From: Spirosoma spitsbergense DSM 19989
Lineage (GTDB): Bacteria; Bacteroidota; Bacteroidia; Cytophagales; Spirosomataceae
Reading direction: 5' to 3'
Assembly: GCF_000374085.1 (NCBI RefSeq)
Contig: NZ_KB893614.1
Coordinates: 184-64,183, forward strand
Length of the DNA: 64,000 bases
Part shown: positions 49,319 to 56,354 of the stretch, piece after piece
Position numbering within the stretch: the stretch's first letter is position 1
Layout of the letters: every line of letters begins with the position of its first letter
Made by a program: the position numbers and the translations under genes
Notes under the pieces: generated by a model
Database searches by the model: none
What the model saw: only the letters and a program-made list of their open reading frames with translations
What the model was told of the DNA's origin: nothing

Positions 49319-50107
49319 CAAAGTCAGTTCTACAAATTCGGCCACGCTTAGCTGCTCGGCGCGTTTTTCCATAAAACGGCTGGCAAGAGCCGATTCGGGG
49401 GGATTCAATGGTTTGAGGGAGTTCCTTAATGTTTTCCGTCGCTGACCGAAGCCGTGCTTCACAACCTGCGTAAACTTCCGCTCATCACAACCAAGGTCCA
49501 TAACGTCATTTCGCCGGAGGGTAAGCACGCCCGAATGCACTTTTGGCGGGGGATTGAACACGTCCGGCTCTACGGTAAATTCATACTTTATATCGTACCA
49601 GGCCTGCAACAGTACACTCAGAATCCCATAGTCTTTATTACCCGGCCCCGATGCGATACGCTGTGCCACTTCCCGCTGAAACATCCCCACCACCTCAGGA
49701 ACACGGTTACGCATGTCCAGTACCTTAAAGAGAATTTGCGTCGAGATATTGTACGGGAAGTTGCCAATTACGGCGAACGATTCCGTACTGTCGGGTTGTT
49801 TGGATGGCAGATAGTCCGGGCGGATATTCAGAATGTCGGCCGACAGGATGTGTCCTTCCAGCGCCGGAAAATGCTCCTTCAGGTACTCTACCGATTCACG
49901 GTCAATTTCAATAACGTACGTCTCGAAGGATGGTTGTGCCGCATCAGGAGCAGTCAATAAAAACTGCGTCAGTACGCCCATACCCGGCCCAATTTCGAGG
50001 ACTTTCCGGTAGCCTCCGTGGCCCGTCAGGAGTCCGGCAATGCGTTGGGCAATGGTAAGGTCAATCAGGAAGTGCTGACCAAGTTCTTTTTTGGGCTTTA
50101 CGAGCAT
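49292..50107 (-). CDS. rsmA: 16S rRNA dimethyladenosine transferase RsmA (KsgA)
   Basis: A 271-residue KsgA-type methyltransferase: KKELGQHFLID start motif, SAM loop KVLEIGPGMGVLTQFLL, and NFPYNISTQILF containing the catalytic NxPY. It dimethylates two adjacent adenines near the 3' end of 16S rRNA. The C-terminal tail MSEIVQE, after ELTLL, is encoded by the palindromic repeat and is not part of the expected fold. It is upstream of mgtE on the same strand. Confidence 0.97.
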   Translation of the reverse strand: MLVKPKKELGQHFLIDLTIAQRIAGLLTGHGGYRKVLEIGPGMGVLTQFLLTAPDAAQPSFETYVIEIDRESVEYLKEHFPALEGHILSADILNIRPDYLPSKQPDSTESFAVIGNFPYNISTQILFKVLDMRNRVPEVVGMFQREVAQRIASGPGNKDYGILSVLLQAWYDIKYEFTVEPDVFNPPPKVHSGVLTLRRNDVMDLGCDERKFTQVVKHGFGQRRKTLRNSLKPLNPPESALASRFMEKRAEQLSVAEFVELTLLMSEIVQE

Positions 50108-50234
50108 GATAGCGGTGGGTTATGGTCGCATCGGCGAGCCAGTACAAAGGTACGGGGCTACGCGTGAATAATCAGCTATCTTCCGGAACGGGTAGACTTC
50201 TACAATGAGGGAGAAGATTATCACGCTTACAAGC

Positions 50235-50284
50235 CTGTTGGCTAATACGAATCTGTATGAAAATACGGCCGGATTAGCCAACAG
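50235..50284. repeat. 12-bp inverted repeat
   Basis: ctgttggctaat (50235-50246) and attagccaacag (50273-50284) with a 26-base loop, upstream of rsmA. Possibly a hairpin terminator or a binding site; there is no T run. Confidence 0.45.
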
Positions 50285-50630
50285 AATTGAGTCGGGCGGT
50301 AGAATTTATGTTTGTTGCACTCCACCGGGCTTATACTCTATAACAAACGAAAACTTATGATGGAAAGTGAAGAGAAAACAGACAAAGTCAACAAAAAATA
50401 CAAAAGTGGCTGATTTCTTTTCAGCTAAATACCCTTATTTACTACAGCGTTTGGGGGGCTGATTCAGCTGGTGGTACTAATGACAAATTATGAGTCGATG
50501 ATCACCAGCATATTATCCTGTTCGAAGACCCACCCCAGTTGGTAAACGTACAAGTAAGGCTTAGAAACGAGTAACAAAAAACAGCAAAACAAGGGTAAAA
50601 CAACAGAAAACAGAAAAGCCCTAAAACACA

Positions 50631-50655
50631 AAAGCCACTGAATATCAGTGACTTT
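50631..50655 (-). terminator. Terminator downstream of tRNA-Leu
   Basis: cactga/tcagtg stem flanked by aaag and cttt (50631-50655), 36 bases past the tRNA-Leu 3' end in the minus direction. A moderate match with one unpaired base on each side. Confidence 0.55.
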
Positions 50656-50690
50656 GTTGCTTCTTTACTTTCCCTTCTTAGAGGAATTTG

Positions 50691-51009
50691 TACCAGGAGC
50701 GGGAGTCGAACCCGCACGGGCTTGTGGCCCACAGGATTTTCTTACCAACTACAACTTTCGCTGCTTACTGCCGAATGCAGTAATTTGTGGTCTGGACTTT
50801 CTCTTCACCATTCACCCCAAACATGTGATTAGGTGCCGCCTGTTAAGTCTCTACACCTTCCGAGAGTTTCCCCAGGGCTTGGCTCGGGATTGCCAGTCAG
50901 CTGTTAACTGATAAGGTTTCCCCGAATTTAAGCGGTTCTACATCGACCGTTTCCAGTCGCGCACTCAACTTTTTAAGTCCGGCGTGTCTACCAATTCCAC
51001 CATCCCGGC
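50691..51009 (-). tRNA. tRNA-Leu (UAA), interrupted by a group I intron
   Basis: On the minus strand, exon 1 (51009 to 50975, 35 nt) gives the acceptor GCCGGGA, D arm and anticodon 5' side ending in CTT; exon 2 (50740 to 50691, 50 nt) begins AAAATCC and carries the long variable arm GGGC/GCCC, the T arm GCGGGTTCGACTCCCGC and acceptor TCCTGGT with discriminator A. Joined they make an 85-nt tRNA with anticodon UAA. CCA is not encoded. The anticodon stem has one C-U mismatch at 28-42, and the acceptor has two G-U pairs. It follows tRNA-Gly. Confidence 0.95.
50741..50974 (-). ncRNA. Group I intron in tRNA-Leu, cyanobacterial-type (IC3-like)
   Basis: A 234-nt intron between U34 and A35 of the anticodon. 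The upstream exon ends in U and the intron's last base is G, as required for group I splicing. Core blocks match the well-known cyanobacterial tRNA-Leu intron: TTCGGGGAAACC, then GGCAATCCCGAGCCAAGCC (P4 pairing TCGGGG/TCCCGA), GGAAGGTGTAGAGACT (guanosine-binding P7 side), AAGTCCAGACC, and GCAGCGAAAGTTGT near the end. No homing endonuclease frame fits in it. It should self-splice with an exogenous guanosine. Confidence 0.93.
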
Positions 51010-51038
51010 ATTCATGACCGTCGAAGCAGTCGTTTACG

Positions 51039-51066
51039 AAAAAAGCACCTGACTCGGTGCCTTTTT
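51039..51066 (-). terminator. Intrinsic terminator between tRNA-Gly and tRNA-Leu
   Basis: On the minus strand, GGCACC/GGTGC stem with a 6-base loop followed by TTTTTT, just after the tRNA-Gly CCA. Either tRNA-Leu has a separate promoter, which I did not find, or read-through supplies it. Confidence 0.75.
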
Positions 51067-51068
51067 CG

Positions 51069-51144
51069 TGGAGCGAAAGACGGGGTTCGAACCCGCGACC
51101 TCGACCTTGGCAAGGTCGCGCTCTACCAGCTGAGCTACTTTCGC
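51069..51144 (-). tRNA. tRNA-Gly (GCC)
   Basis: On the minus strand a 76-nt cloverleaf: acceptor GCGAAAG/CTTTCGC, D arm GCTC/GAGC, anticodon stem CGACC/GGTCG with loop TTGCCAA (anticodon GCC), T arm with GGTTCGAACCC, discriminator T, and an encoded CCA end. It is preceded by a full consensus promoter. Confidence 0.97.
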
Positions 51145-51181
51145 GTTACAAGTTCGCCATCCTTTCGGCGAATTGTGGATG

Positions 51182-51211
51182 CAAATTTAGGTCATTTTCG
51201 TGGCTTGTCAA
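51182..51211 (-). promoter_or_regulatory. Promoter of tRNA-Gly
   Basis: On the minus strand TTG (51209-51211), 19 bases, TAAATTTG (51182-51189). The next bases make ATTTGCATCCACAA (51173-51186), identical to the tRNA-Ala promoter at 10624-10637. Confidence 0.85.
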
Positions 51212-51288
51212 GTCCTGACCTAAAAAAAAGTGAGGAAGTTTTCTCCATCGACCTCCCGAAAACTGATTCTGAACCAGTTAGACACGAA

Positions 51289-53037
51289 TCAAAATAAGGG
51301 TTCCTTCACCTCAGTATCGAATACACCAGTCAGCACCTGCCCTTTTCGTTGCACCTGTACCCAAATGCGGTAATGCCCGGCACGGGGAAACGCATACGGA
51401 AACTCAACCATATTGTTGATTTTCATGACGTGGTTCATGCCCGTCATGCTGGCGGCCAGCAGCGCATTCTTTTCGGCTTCGGGCAGGGCTCTCAATTTGG
51501 CAACGTACGTATCGATACTATCGCTGAAACGGGCCGCATTAGGATATCGGAATGTACGGGACGTATCGGCAATGCGCCCCGAAAGGGACGTTTCTGCCGC
51601 CATCGAGTACGTACCAATGGGATGCAGGTGAATATACACCGAGCCGTCAGATCGCAGAACAGCCGCGTGCCCGGGCATGCCCAGGTATGGTTCCAGCGCG
51701 GCTGCCTTCCCCTGCGCATCCGCTACGGCAAATTTCAGATTGTATAGCTTGCCCACTTCCAGCGTCTGTCCCGGCGAGTCCACGCCGGGTTTATCCATCC
51801 AGAGCATCGTCGAACCATCCGGCAACGTCATACTCGCTCCTGGTTTTCCGCAAACGACCATGTCATTATCTAAATGCGGCACACTGGCGGTACCGGCTGT
51901 CCCGCCCGGCGTGGATACGCCCATAGGTACAGTAACCAGCCAGCTATCATCACGATCCGTCGGTCTTGACCGGGCGACTGCTTCGGCACTAACTTTTAGT
52001 GAAGGCAGTTCGAGCGTATCCGTCAGGGTTTCGGTAAAGCCACTTCGATAGACGATATCGGAAAAAAGCAGGTACCTACCGCCGGGCAATGGCGGCAACA
52101 TTGCCTCGAAATGCAGGGTATCACGCCGGACGGGGTGTAGGTGAGCGAAGGCATCCAGACCCGGCATGCTAACCAGAAAAGCGTGCATTAGTTTACCGTG
52201 GTCGGGAAGGATGAAACTATATAACCGGCGTAATTGCTCCTTTTTGCCAAAGCCCGTCGTATCGAATTGAATAGTGAGTTGCCGCTGACCATCAACGACC
52301 TTCACCGACGTAGTAATAGGCGCTGGTCGATACAACTGGACTTCACGATAGTCCGTTGCCGTACTATTCCACCATGACCGCCAGCCGGTCAATATCAGCG
52401 TAACAACGGCTAACCCTACGCCCATCCCTACCAATCGCCGACGACGCAATGTTTTGGGTACTCCCTGACCGGGAGCTACAACACCATCGGCATTACTGGC
52501 ACCAATAATGGTAACCAGCATCACCACCAGTAACAGACCCATTGCCGCCAACCCCCAACCGGTTCCGGGCGGCATATCGCGCAGGGCTGTCGCTATCGCA
52601 ACTACCGGCACAACCACTTGTTGCTTTCCATCGGGACCATCAATCGTCAGTTCAACACTCGATGAACCGGATTCCATCAACCATAAATCTCCCTCATACC
52701 GATTTTGGTCAACGGGTGTCAGCACATCATAGGTGGGTGCCCCTTCATCGCCCGACTGGAAATAAATGGGACGTCCACCAATACTACTGGCCCTGCCCTG
52801 CTGTACAAACACCGTAACTTTTGCCGTTCCGGGTACTACATCGGGGGGTTGTACGCTGATCAATAACTGGTATTTACCCGCCTGTTTCTGCACCACCACG
52901 CCCGAACTGCCAACGTGCGCGGTGGCACATGGTGAAAGGGTGAAAGACAGAAAGAGTAACAGTGCCCATGCCAGCCACTTCTGGTAACTGGATTTTTTAT
53001 AGTCAACAGTATTTTTCATTACACGATTAATTTTCAC
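51289..53037 (-). CDS. Secreted/membrane protein of unknown function, FixH-like segments
   Basis: A 582-residue protein: signal peptide (about 20-42; ALLLFLSFTLSPCATAH), a first beta domain (about 43-150; GKYQLLISVQPPDVVPGTAKV), two transmembrane helices (about 160-182 and 205-222), and a long extracytoplasmic part. Two stretches, HGKLMHAFLVSMPGLDAFAH and LGMPGHAAVLRSDGSVYIHL, are His/Met-rich and recur in FixH- and copper-handling-type proteins, so metal binding is possible. I do not recognise a named family. It is 25 bases downstream of the next gene on this strand, forming an operon. Part of the signal-peptide coding sequence repeats inverted in the intergenic DNA upstream. Confidence 0.72.
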   Translation of the reverse strand: MKINRVMKNTVDYKKSSYQKWLAWALLLFLSFTLSPCATAHVGSSGVVVQKQAGKYQLLISVQPPDVVPGTAKVTVFVQQGRASSIGGRPIYFQSGDEGAPTYDVLTPVDQNRYEGDLWLMESGSSSVELTIDGPDGKQQVVVPVVAIATALRDMPPGTGWGLAAMGLLLVVMLVTIIGASNADGVVAPGQGVPKTLRRRRLVGMGVGLAVVTLILTGWRSWWNSTATDYREVQLYRPAPITTSVKVVDGQRQLTIQFDTTGFGKKEQLRRLYSFILPDHGKLMHAFLVSMPGLDAFAHLHPVRRDTLHFEAMLPPLPGGRYLLFSDIVYRSGFTETLTDTLELPSLKVSAEAVARSRPTDRDDSWLVTVPMGVSTPGGTAGTASVPHLDNDMVVCGKPGASMTLPDGSTMLWMDKPGVDSPGQTLEVGKLYNLKFAVADAQGKAAALEPYLGMPGHAAVLRSDGSVYIHLHPIGTYSMAAETSLSGRIADTSRTFRYPNAARFSDSIDTYVAKLRALPEAEKNALLAASMTGMNHVMKINNMVEFPYAFPRAGHYRIWVQVQRKGQVLTGVFDTEVKEPLF

Positions 53038-53059
53038 CCATTCACTCTTTCTGTCTTTC
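52942..53059. repeat. 16-bp inverted repeat with one arm in a signal-peptide coding region
   Basis: gaaagacagaaagagt (52942-52957) and actctttctgtctttc (53044-53059) are exact inverses. The left arm encodes part of LLFLSFTLSP in the downstream gene's signal peptide, and the right arm lies in the 25-base gap between the two operon genes. The style is that of the other gaaagagtgaat palindromes. Confidence 0.7.
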
Positions 53060-53062
53060 GCT

Positions 53063-54316
53063 CTACCGGGCTATCCGCTTCATCCAGTTACCCCAAAACA
53101 AACCGATACGAACAGAGATGAAGGCGTATAGGATTGCCCGGCCAAAGCCAGCCGCGAATTGTTCGACCGTTTGTATGCTCCGGGGAGAAAAAGCATAACG
53201 GTATTTAAAATCGGGCGGATTGTCGAAGGTCCACGAGTTAGAGAAGAAGAACCAGTTCCGGGCTAACGGCGATGTATGCAGAAATCCGCCAAACGGCCAC
53301 TGAACGGCCAGCAGGACGACCATAAACGCCACCGCCAGCAAAGCAGCCAGTAGCCAGTCGTTCATTTTTTTTCCATGCCCATCCGTTTTGTCAAACCGGT
53401 GGGTTAGCCAGTCGACCGCGAACGCGGGAACAATGAGTAACAGAGGAAAAACAAAGCCCTGGTAGTGAGTAATAGGGTTCAGCACCGGGCCAAGCCGGGG
53501 TGTAGCCGGGAACTGCTGTAATAGCCAGCTTGGTGCTGCCAGAAACAGCATGTACAACCCGGCAATTGTGGTAACGGGCCAGCGCAATAACGATGCTCTG
53601 CCCACGGCCACCAGATAAAACGGCAGTACAATAGCCGCAGCGATGTAATAAGAATCCCGATGCGAGCGGTACTTCATCATCGATTCTGACGCGAGCGTAA
53701 ACAGCGTAGTCAGCAGCAGACCCGCCGAAATCGCAAACAGCCACTTTAACCGGTTTAGCCGTCGGGTGTCAGCATCAGCGAACTCTGTTGCCGGTTGATT
53801 TCGGTACTGATTCTGGAGGGCTAATACGCCCACTATCGCCCCAAACTGCACGGTCATGATCCCAATGGCCAGAATGGTGTGCGGTGGGGTCAAAATTTCC
53901 ACATCGAGTCCATACGTGTTATGCCACCAGTCATCGAAAGGGGCCGATGTCAGCATGGTCAGGGCACCCCACACGCAGAACATAGCCCCGAGTGGTCCGT
54001 AGAATACGCCCCAGAACGGCACAGCTTCCAGCCGACCGGGATGGTTTTTAGTCAGCGTCAGATTCAGAATCTGGTAGGCCGAGAACAGCCCCGCTACCAC
54101 AGCACCCACATAGATGACAACATGCGGGGGCGCAAACAAACCGTCGCGGCCAATGCTCATGTGCCACATAATATCCCAGAGCAGGCCCATCACGACACAA
54201 AACGACGATAAAACAACGGCGTAAATGTAGGTAGGTATACCTAGCCGCCAGCTACCAGCCTGATTCACAGACCGCTCACGACTTGAACGAGCCGGAGACG
54301 AAAGGATTGATTCCAT
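53063..54316 (-). CDS. Polytopic membrane protein of unknown function
   Basis: A 417-residue protein with about ten hydrophobic segments starting near residue 30 (YIYAVVLSSFCVVMGLLW). Conserved-looking polar elements in the helices are DIMWHMSIGRDGLFAPPHV and WWHNTYGLDVEILTPPHTIL, with histidines before proline pairs, a pattern of possible metal or haem sites. I do not recognise the family. It is the first gene of a two-gene operon with the FixH-like protein at 51289; together they may form an envelope complex, but this is inference. Confidence 0.75.
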   Translation of the reverse strand: MESILSSPARSSRERSVNQAGSWRLGIPTYIYAVVLSSFCVVMGLLWDIMWHMSIGRDGLFAPPHVVIYVGAVVAGLFSAYQILNLTLTKNHPGRLEAVPFWGVFYGPLGAMFCVWGALTMLTSAPFDDWWHNTYGLDVEILTPPHTILAIGIMTVQFGAIVGVLALQNQYRNQPATEFADADTRRLNRLKWLFAISAGLLLTTLFTLASESMMKYRSHRDSYYIAAAIVLPFYLVAVGRASLLRWPVTTIAGLYMLFLAAPSWLLQQFPATPRLGPVLNPITHYQGFVFPLLLIVPAFAVDWLTHRFDKTDGHGKKMNDWLLAALLAVAFMVVLLAVQWPFGGFLHTSPLARNWFFFSNSWTFDNPPDFKYRYAFSPRSIQTVEQFAAGFGRAILYAFISVRIGLFWGNWMKRIAR

Positions 54317-54507
54317 ACAATTGAACGAGGTAAGCCAGTAGTTAAAGGATGCATAAAGTTACAGAAACTTGTCACGCTGATGAAAAATAGCGAACTCTTT
54401 TTAGGCAGAGGTAACCGGCAGGAAACTTGCGGCTTCTGCTCTTCGAGCCAACGGGACACCACCGAAGCCGTTTATAGCGTTATTTGCATAATCAATCGTT
54501 TGATGAT

Positions 54508-55131
54508 ATGCGCCTTACCAATTCTCTGATAGTCGGACTGTTACCCGTGAAGCCCCTTGTTTTTCTGGGACTTCTACTGTCTTTCAGTGCCTGCGTTCCT
54601 GATTTTTTGCTATCCAACCCCGATTGGGTGGTCATTGAAGCGGGCGAACACGAACCGAACCCCAAGCGCAAGGTAGGCTTTCTCATCAGCCCGGCCGAAG
54701 TATCGGCTACGGTTACCTTCGATAGCTCCTGCATCTACACAGTTGACCCGACCGATGCCGACGACTGGAACAAAGTGATTGGTCTGGGATTCGTTGGCTC
54801 CAAAGACCAGGACATCACCACCGGCATTCCTCCGCATCAGATTGATGGTGTACGGGTAGGCTGGCGCTGGAATGCCCAGCGCGGCCGCATCGACTTAGGG
54901 GCGTACATCTACGTAGAGGGCAAGCGCATCGACTTCAAAGTAGCCGAAGCCGCCATCAACACCCCCACCCGGCTGACCATCAAAATCGATTACGAGCGAA
55001 AACTGTATCAGGTGTTGGGCGGCAAAACCGTACCCTTCACGCACAATAAATCATTTGCCTATAACACCGGCCTCTACTTCGGCGGTAATCAGGTAGCCCC
55101 CCACCAGATTCGGGTGAAGATTGTGGATTAA
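54508..55131 (+). CDS. Lipoprotein with beta-sandwich (LamG/DUF1349-like) pattern
   Basis: A 207-residue lipoprotein: leader with lipobox LLSFSAC (Cys about 30), then an all-beta domain with ATVTFDSSCIYTVDPTDADD, DGVRVGWRWNAQRGRIDLGA and TRLTIKIDYERKLYQVLGG. The order of strands suggests a concanavalin-like sandwich, but no family is recognised with confidence. I used ATG 54508 so that the signal peptide begins MRLTNSLIVGL; a TTG at 54484 is also open. A 191-base gap separates it from the divergent membrane operon. Confidence 0.72.
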   Translation: MRLTNSLIVGLLPVKPLVFLGLLLSFSACVPDFLLSNPDWVVIEAGEHEPNPKRKVGFLISPAEVSATVTFDSSCIYTVDPTDADDWNKVIGLGFVGSKDQDITTGIPPHQIDGVRVGWRWNAQRGRIDLGAYIYVEGKRIDFKVAEAAINTPTRLTIKIDYERKLYQVLGGKTVPFTHNKSFAYNTGLYFGGNQVAPHQIRVKIVD

Positions 55132-55146
55132 TCAACGTCTCCGTCC

Positions 55147-56304
55147 ATGACCATTTCTCCCTTCGACTTACTGATATTGCTTGGCTCGTTGCAGGGATTT
55201 ATTCTGGCTACGCTGCTGTGGACAAACGCTAAAGGTCGTCGCTTATCGAACCGATTATTAGCCGTGTTGATTGGCCTGTTGGCCCTGATGAGCCTGGCAG
55301 TAGGCGTACCCATAGCGAATGGCTGGGTAAGTCTGGCGTTGGATGTATTGCCATTCTTTATGGTGATGCCGGTTGGCCCGCTTATCTATTTCTACGTACA
55401 GTCGGTCAGTAATCCCAATTTTCAATTACGTAAAAAAGAACGATTGCAATTGCTGCCCGTGGTGCTGGATTGGGGCGCACCGCTTATAGTCTGGACATTT
55501 TACATTGGCTTCTTTTTGGGATTTTGGCCGCGAGAGGACGGGCCGTCGTGGGGAGAGGTCATGAATGAGTACAATACCTACGCCGATATTCCACGCTGGC
55601 TTTCGGTTACGACCTATCTGTTTCTAACGGCCCGATTTCTTGATCGTCAACAGCGTACCGACACCAATTCCATCACCGACGAGCAGCGTGGCACCATGCG
55701 CTGGCTCCGGCAGTTTATCCGGGCATTTCTGGTTTTTCAGTGTGTCTGGCTACTTCATTTGGTGCTATCCCTTATTCCTGCATTCCGGAATACGTTACTG
55801 GACCGGGTTGGCTGGTACCCCATCTACATCCCTCTGGCCGGACTGATTTACTGGCTGGGCTTTAAAGGGTATCTGCATTCCCGACCATTGGCTTCGGTTT
55901 CACCGACGTCAAAACCGACTGGCCCCGAGCTACCCGACGAAACAGTGGCTCAGGTTACCAGTTCGCTGCTCAATGCGATGACGAACGACCGTCTTTTTTT
56001 GGACCCCGAACTGACCGTCGAAAAGGTAGGGCAGAACACCGGGCTGACTCCAAAAATCATCTCCGCCGTGCTGAATCAACATCTGCGCAAAAACTTCAAT
56101 AGCTTCATTAACGAATACCGCGTGGAGGAAATCAAACAAAGGCTTACCACTCCGGCTTACGAACACCTTACCCTCACCGGCATTGCGTTCGAATGCGGGT
56201 TCAATTCACAAGCTACCTTCCAGCGTGCGTTTAAGCAGCAGACGGGAATGTCGCCGGGTGAGTTTGCTTCCCGACAAAAAAAGACCGCTCAAATCAGGAT
56301 TTGA
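55147..56304 (+). CDS. 7TM-AraC transcriptional regulator
   Basis: A 385-residue regulator with about seven N-terminal transmembrane helices (about 5-245; LLILLGSLQGFILATLLW, VLPFFMVMPVGPLIYFYV) and a C-terminal AraC-type DNA-binding domain (about 280-380; LTVEKVGQNTGLTPKIISAVL, LTLTGIAFECGFNSQATFQRAF, TGMSPGEFASRQ). Such proteins sense a small molecule at the membrane and bind DNA directly. It precedes the S41 peptidase gene by 50 bases, on the same strand, so it may regulate it. Confidence 0.94.
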   Translation: MTISPFDLLILLGSLQGFILATLLWTNAKGRRLSNRLLAVLIGLLALMSLAVGVPIANGWVSLALDVLPFFMVMPVGPLIYFYVQSVSNPNFQLRKKERLQLLPVVLDWGAPLIVWTFYIGFFLGFWPREDGPSWGEVMNEYNTYADIPRWLSVTTYLFLTARFLDRQQRTDTNSITDEQRGTMRWLRQFIRAFLVFQCVWLLHLVLSLIPAFRNTLLDRVGWYPIYIPLAGLIYWLGFKGYLHSRPLASVSPTSKPTGPELPDETVAQVTSSLLNAMTNDRLFLDPELTVEKVGQNTGLTPKIISAVLNQHLRKNFNSFINEYRVEEIKQRLTTPAYEHLTLTGIAFECGFNSQATFQRAFKQQTGMSPGEFASRQKKTAQIRI

Positions 56305-56354
56305 GTAGCGACCAGCGTTCGTTTAGGCTTCTTTTGAGCCAAAAACGACGCACG

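Larger units (their letters stand above)
50108..50690. other. 583-base non-coding region between rsmA and tRNA-Leu
   Basis: No supportable gene. It holds two consecutive imperfect or perfect inverted repeats: gcgtgaataatc/gattatcacgc (about 50162-50173/50217-50227, one insertion) and ctgttggctaat/attagccaacag (50235-50246/50273-50284, exact). A terminator for tRNA-Leu is at 50631-50655. The rest is AT-rich without recognisable structure and might contain decayed coding sequence. Confidence 0.5.

Noticed and set aside
50648-50911. Open frames across tRNA-Leu, considered as an intron-encoded homing endonuclease
   Set aside because: They run over tRNA exon and group I core, on the wrong strand or frame, and contain no LAGLIDADG, GIY-YIG or HNH motif.
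56301-56354. N-terminal extension of the S41 peptidase from 56301
   Set aside because: The extra 18 residues precede a perfect signal peptide and overlap the upstream stop; the ATG at 56355 is the better start.
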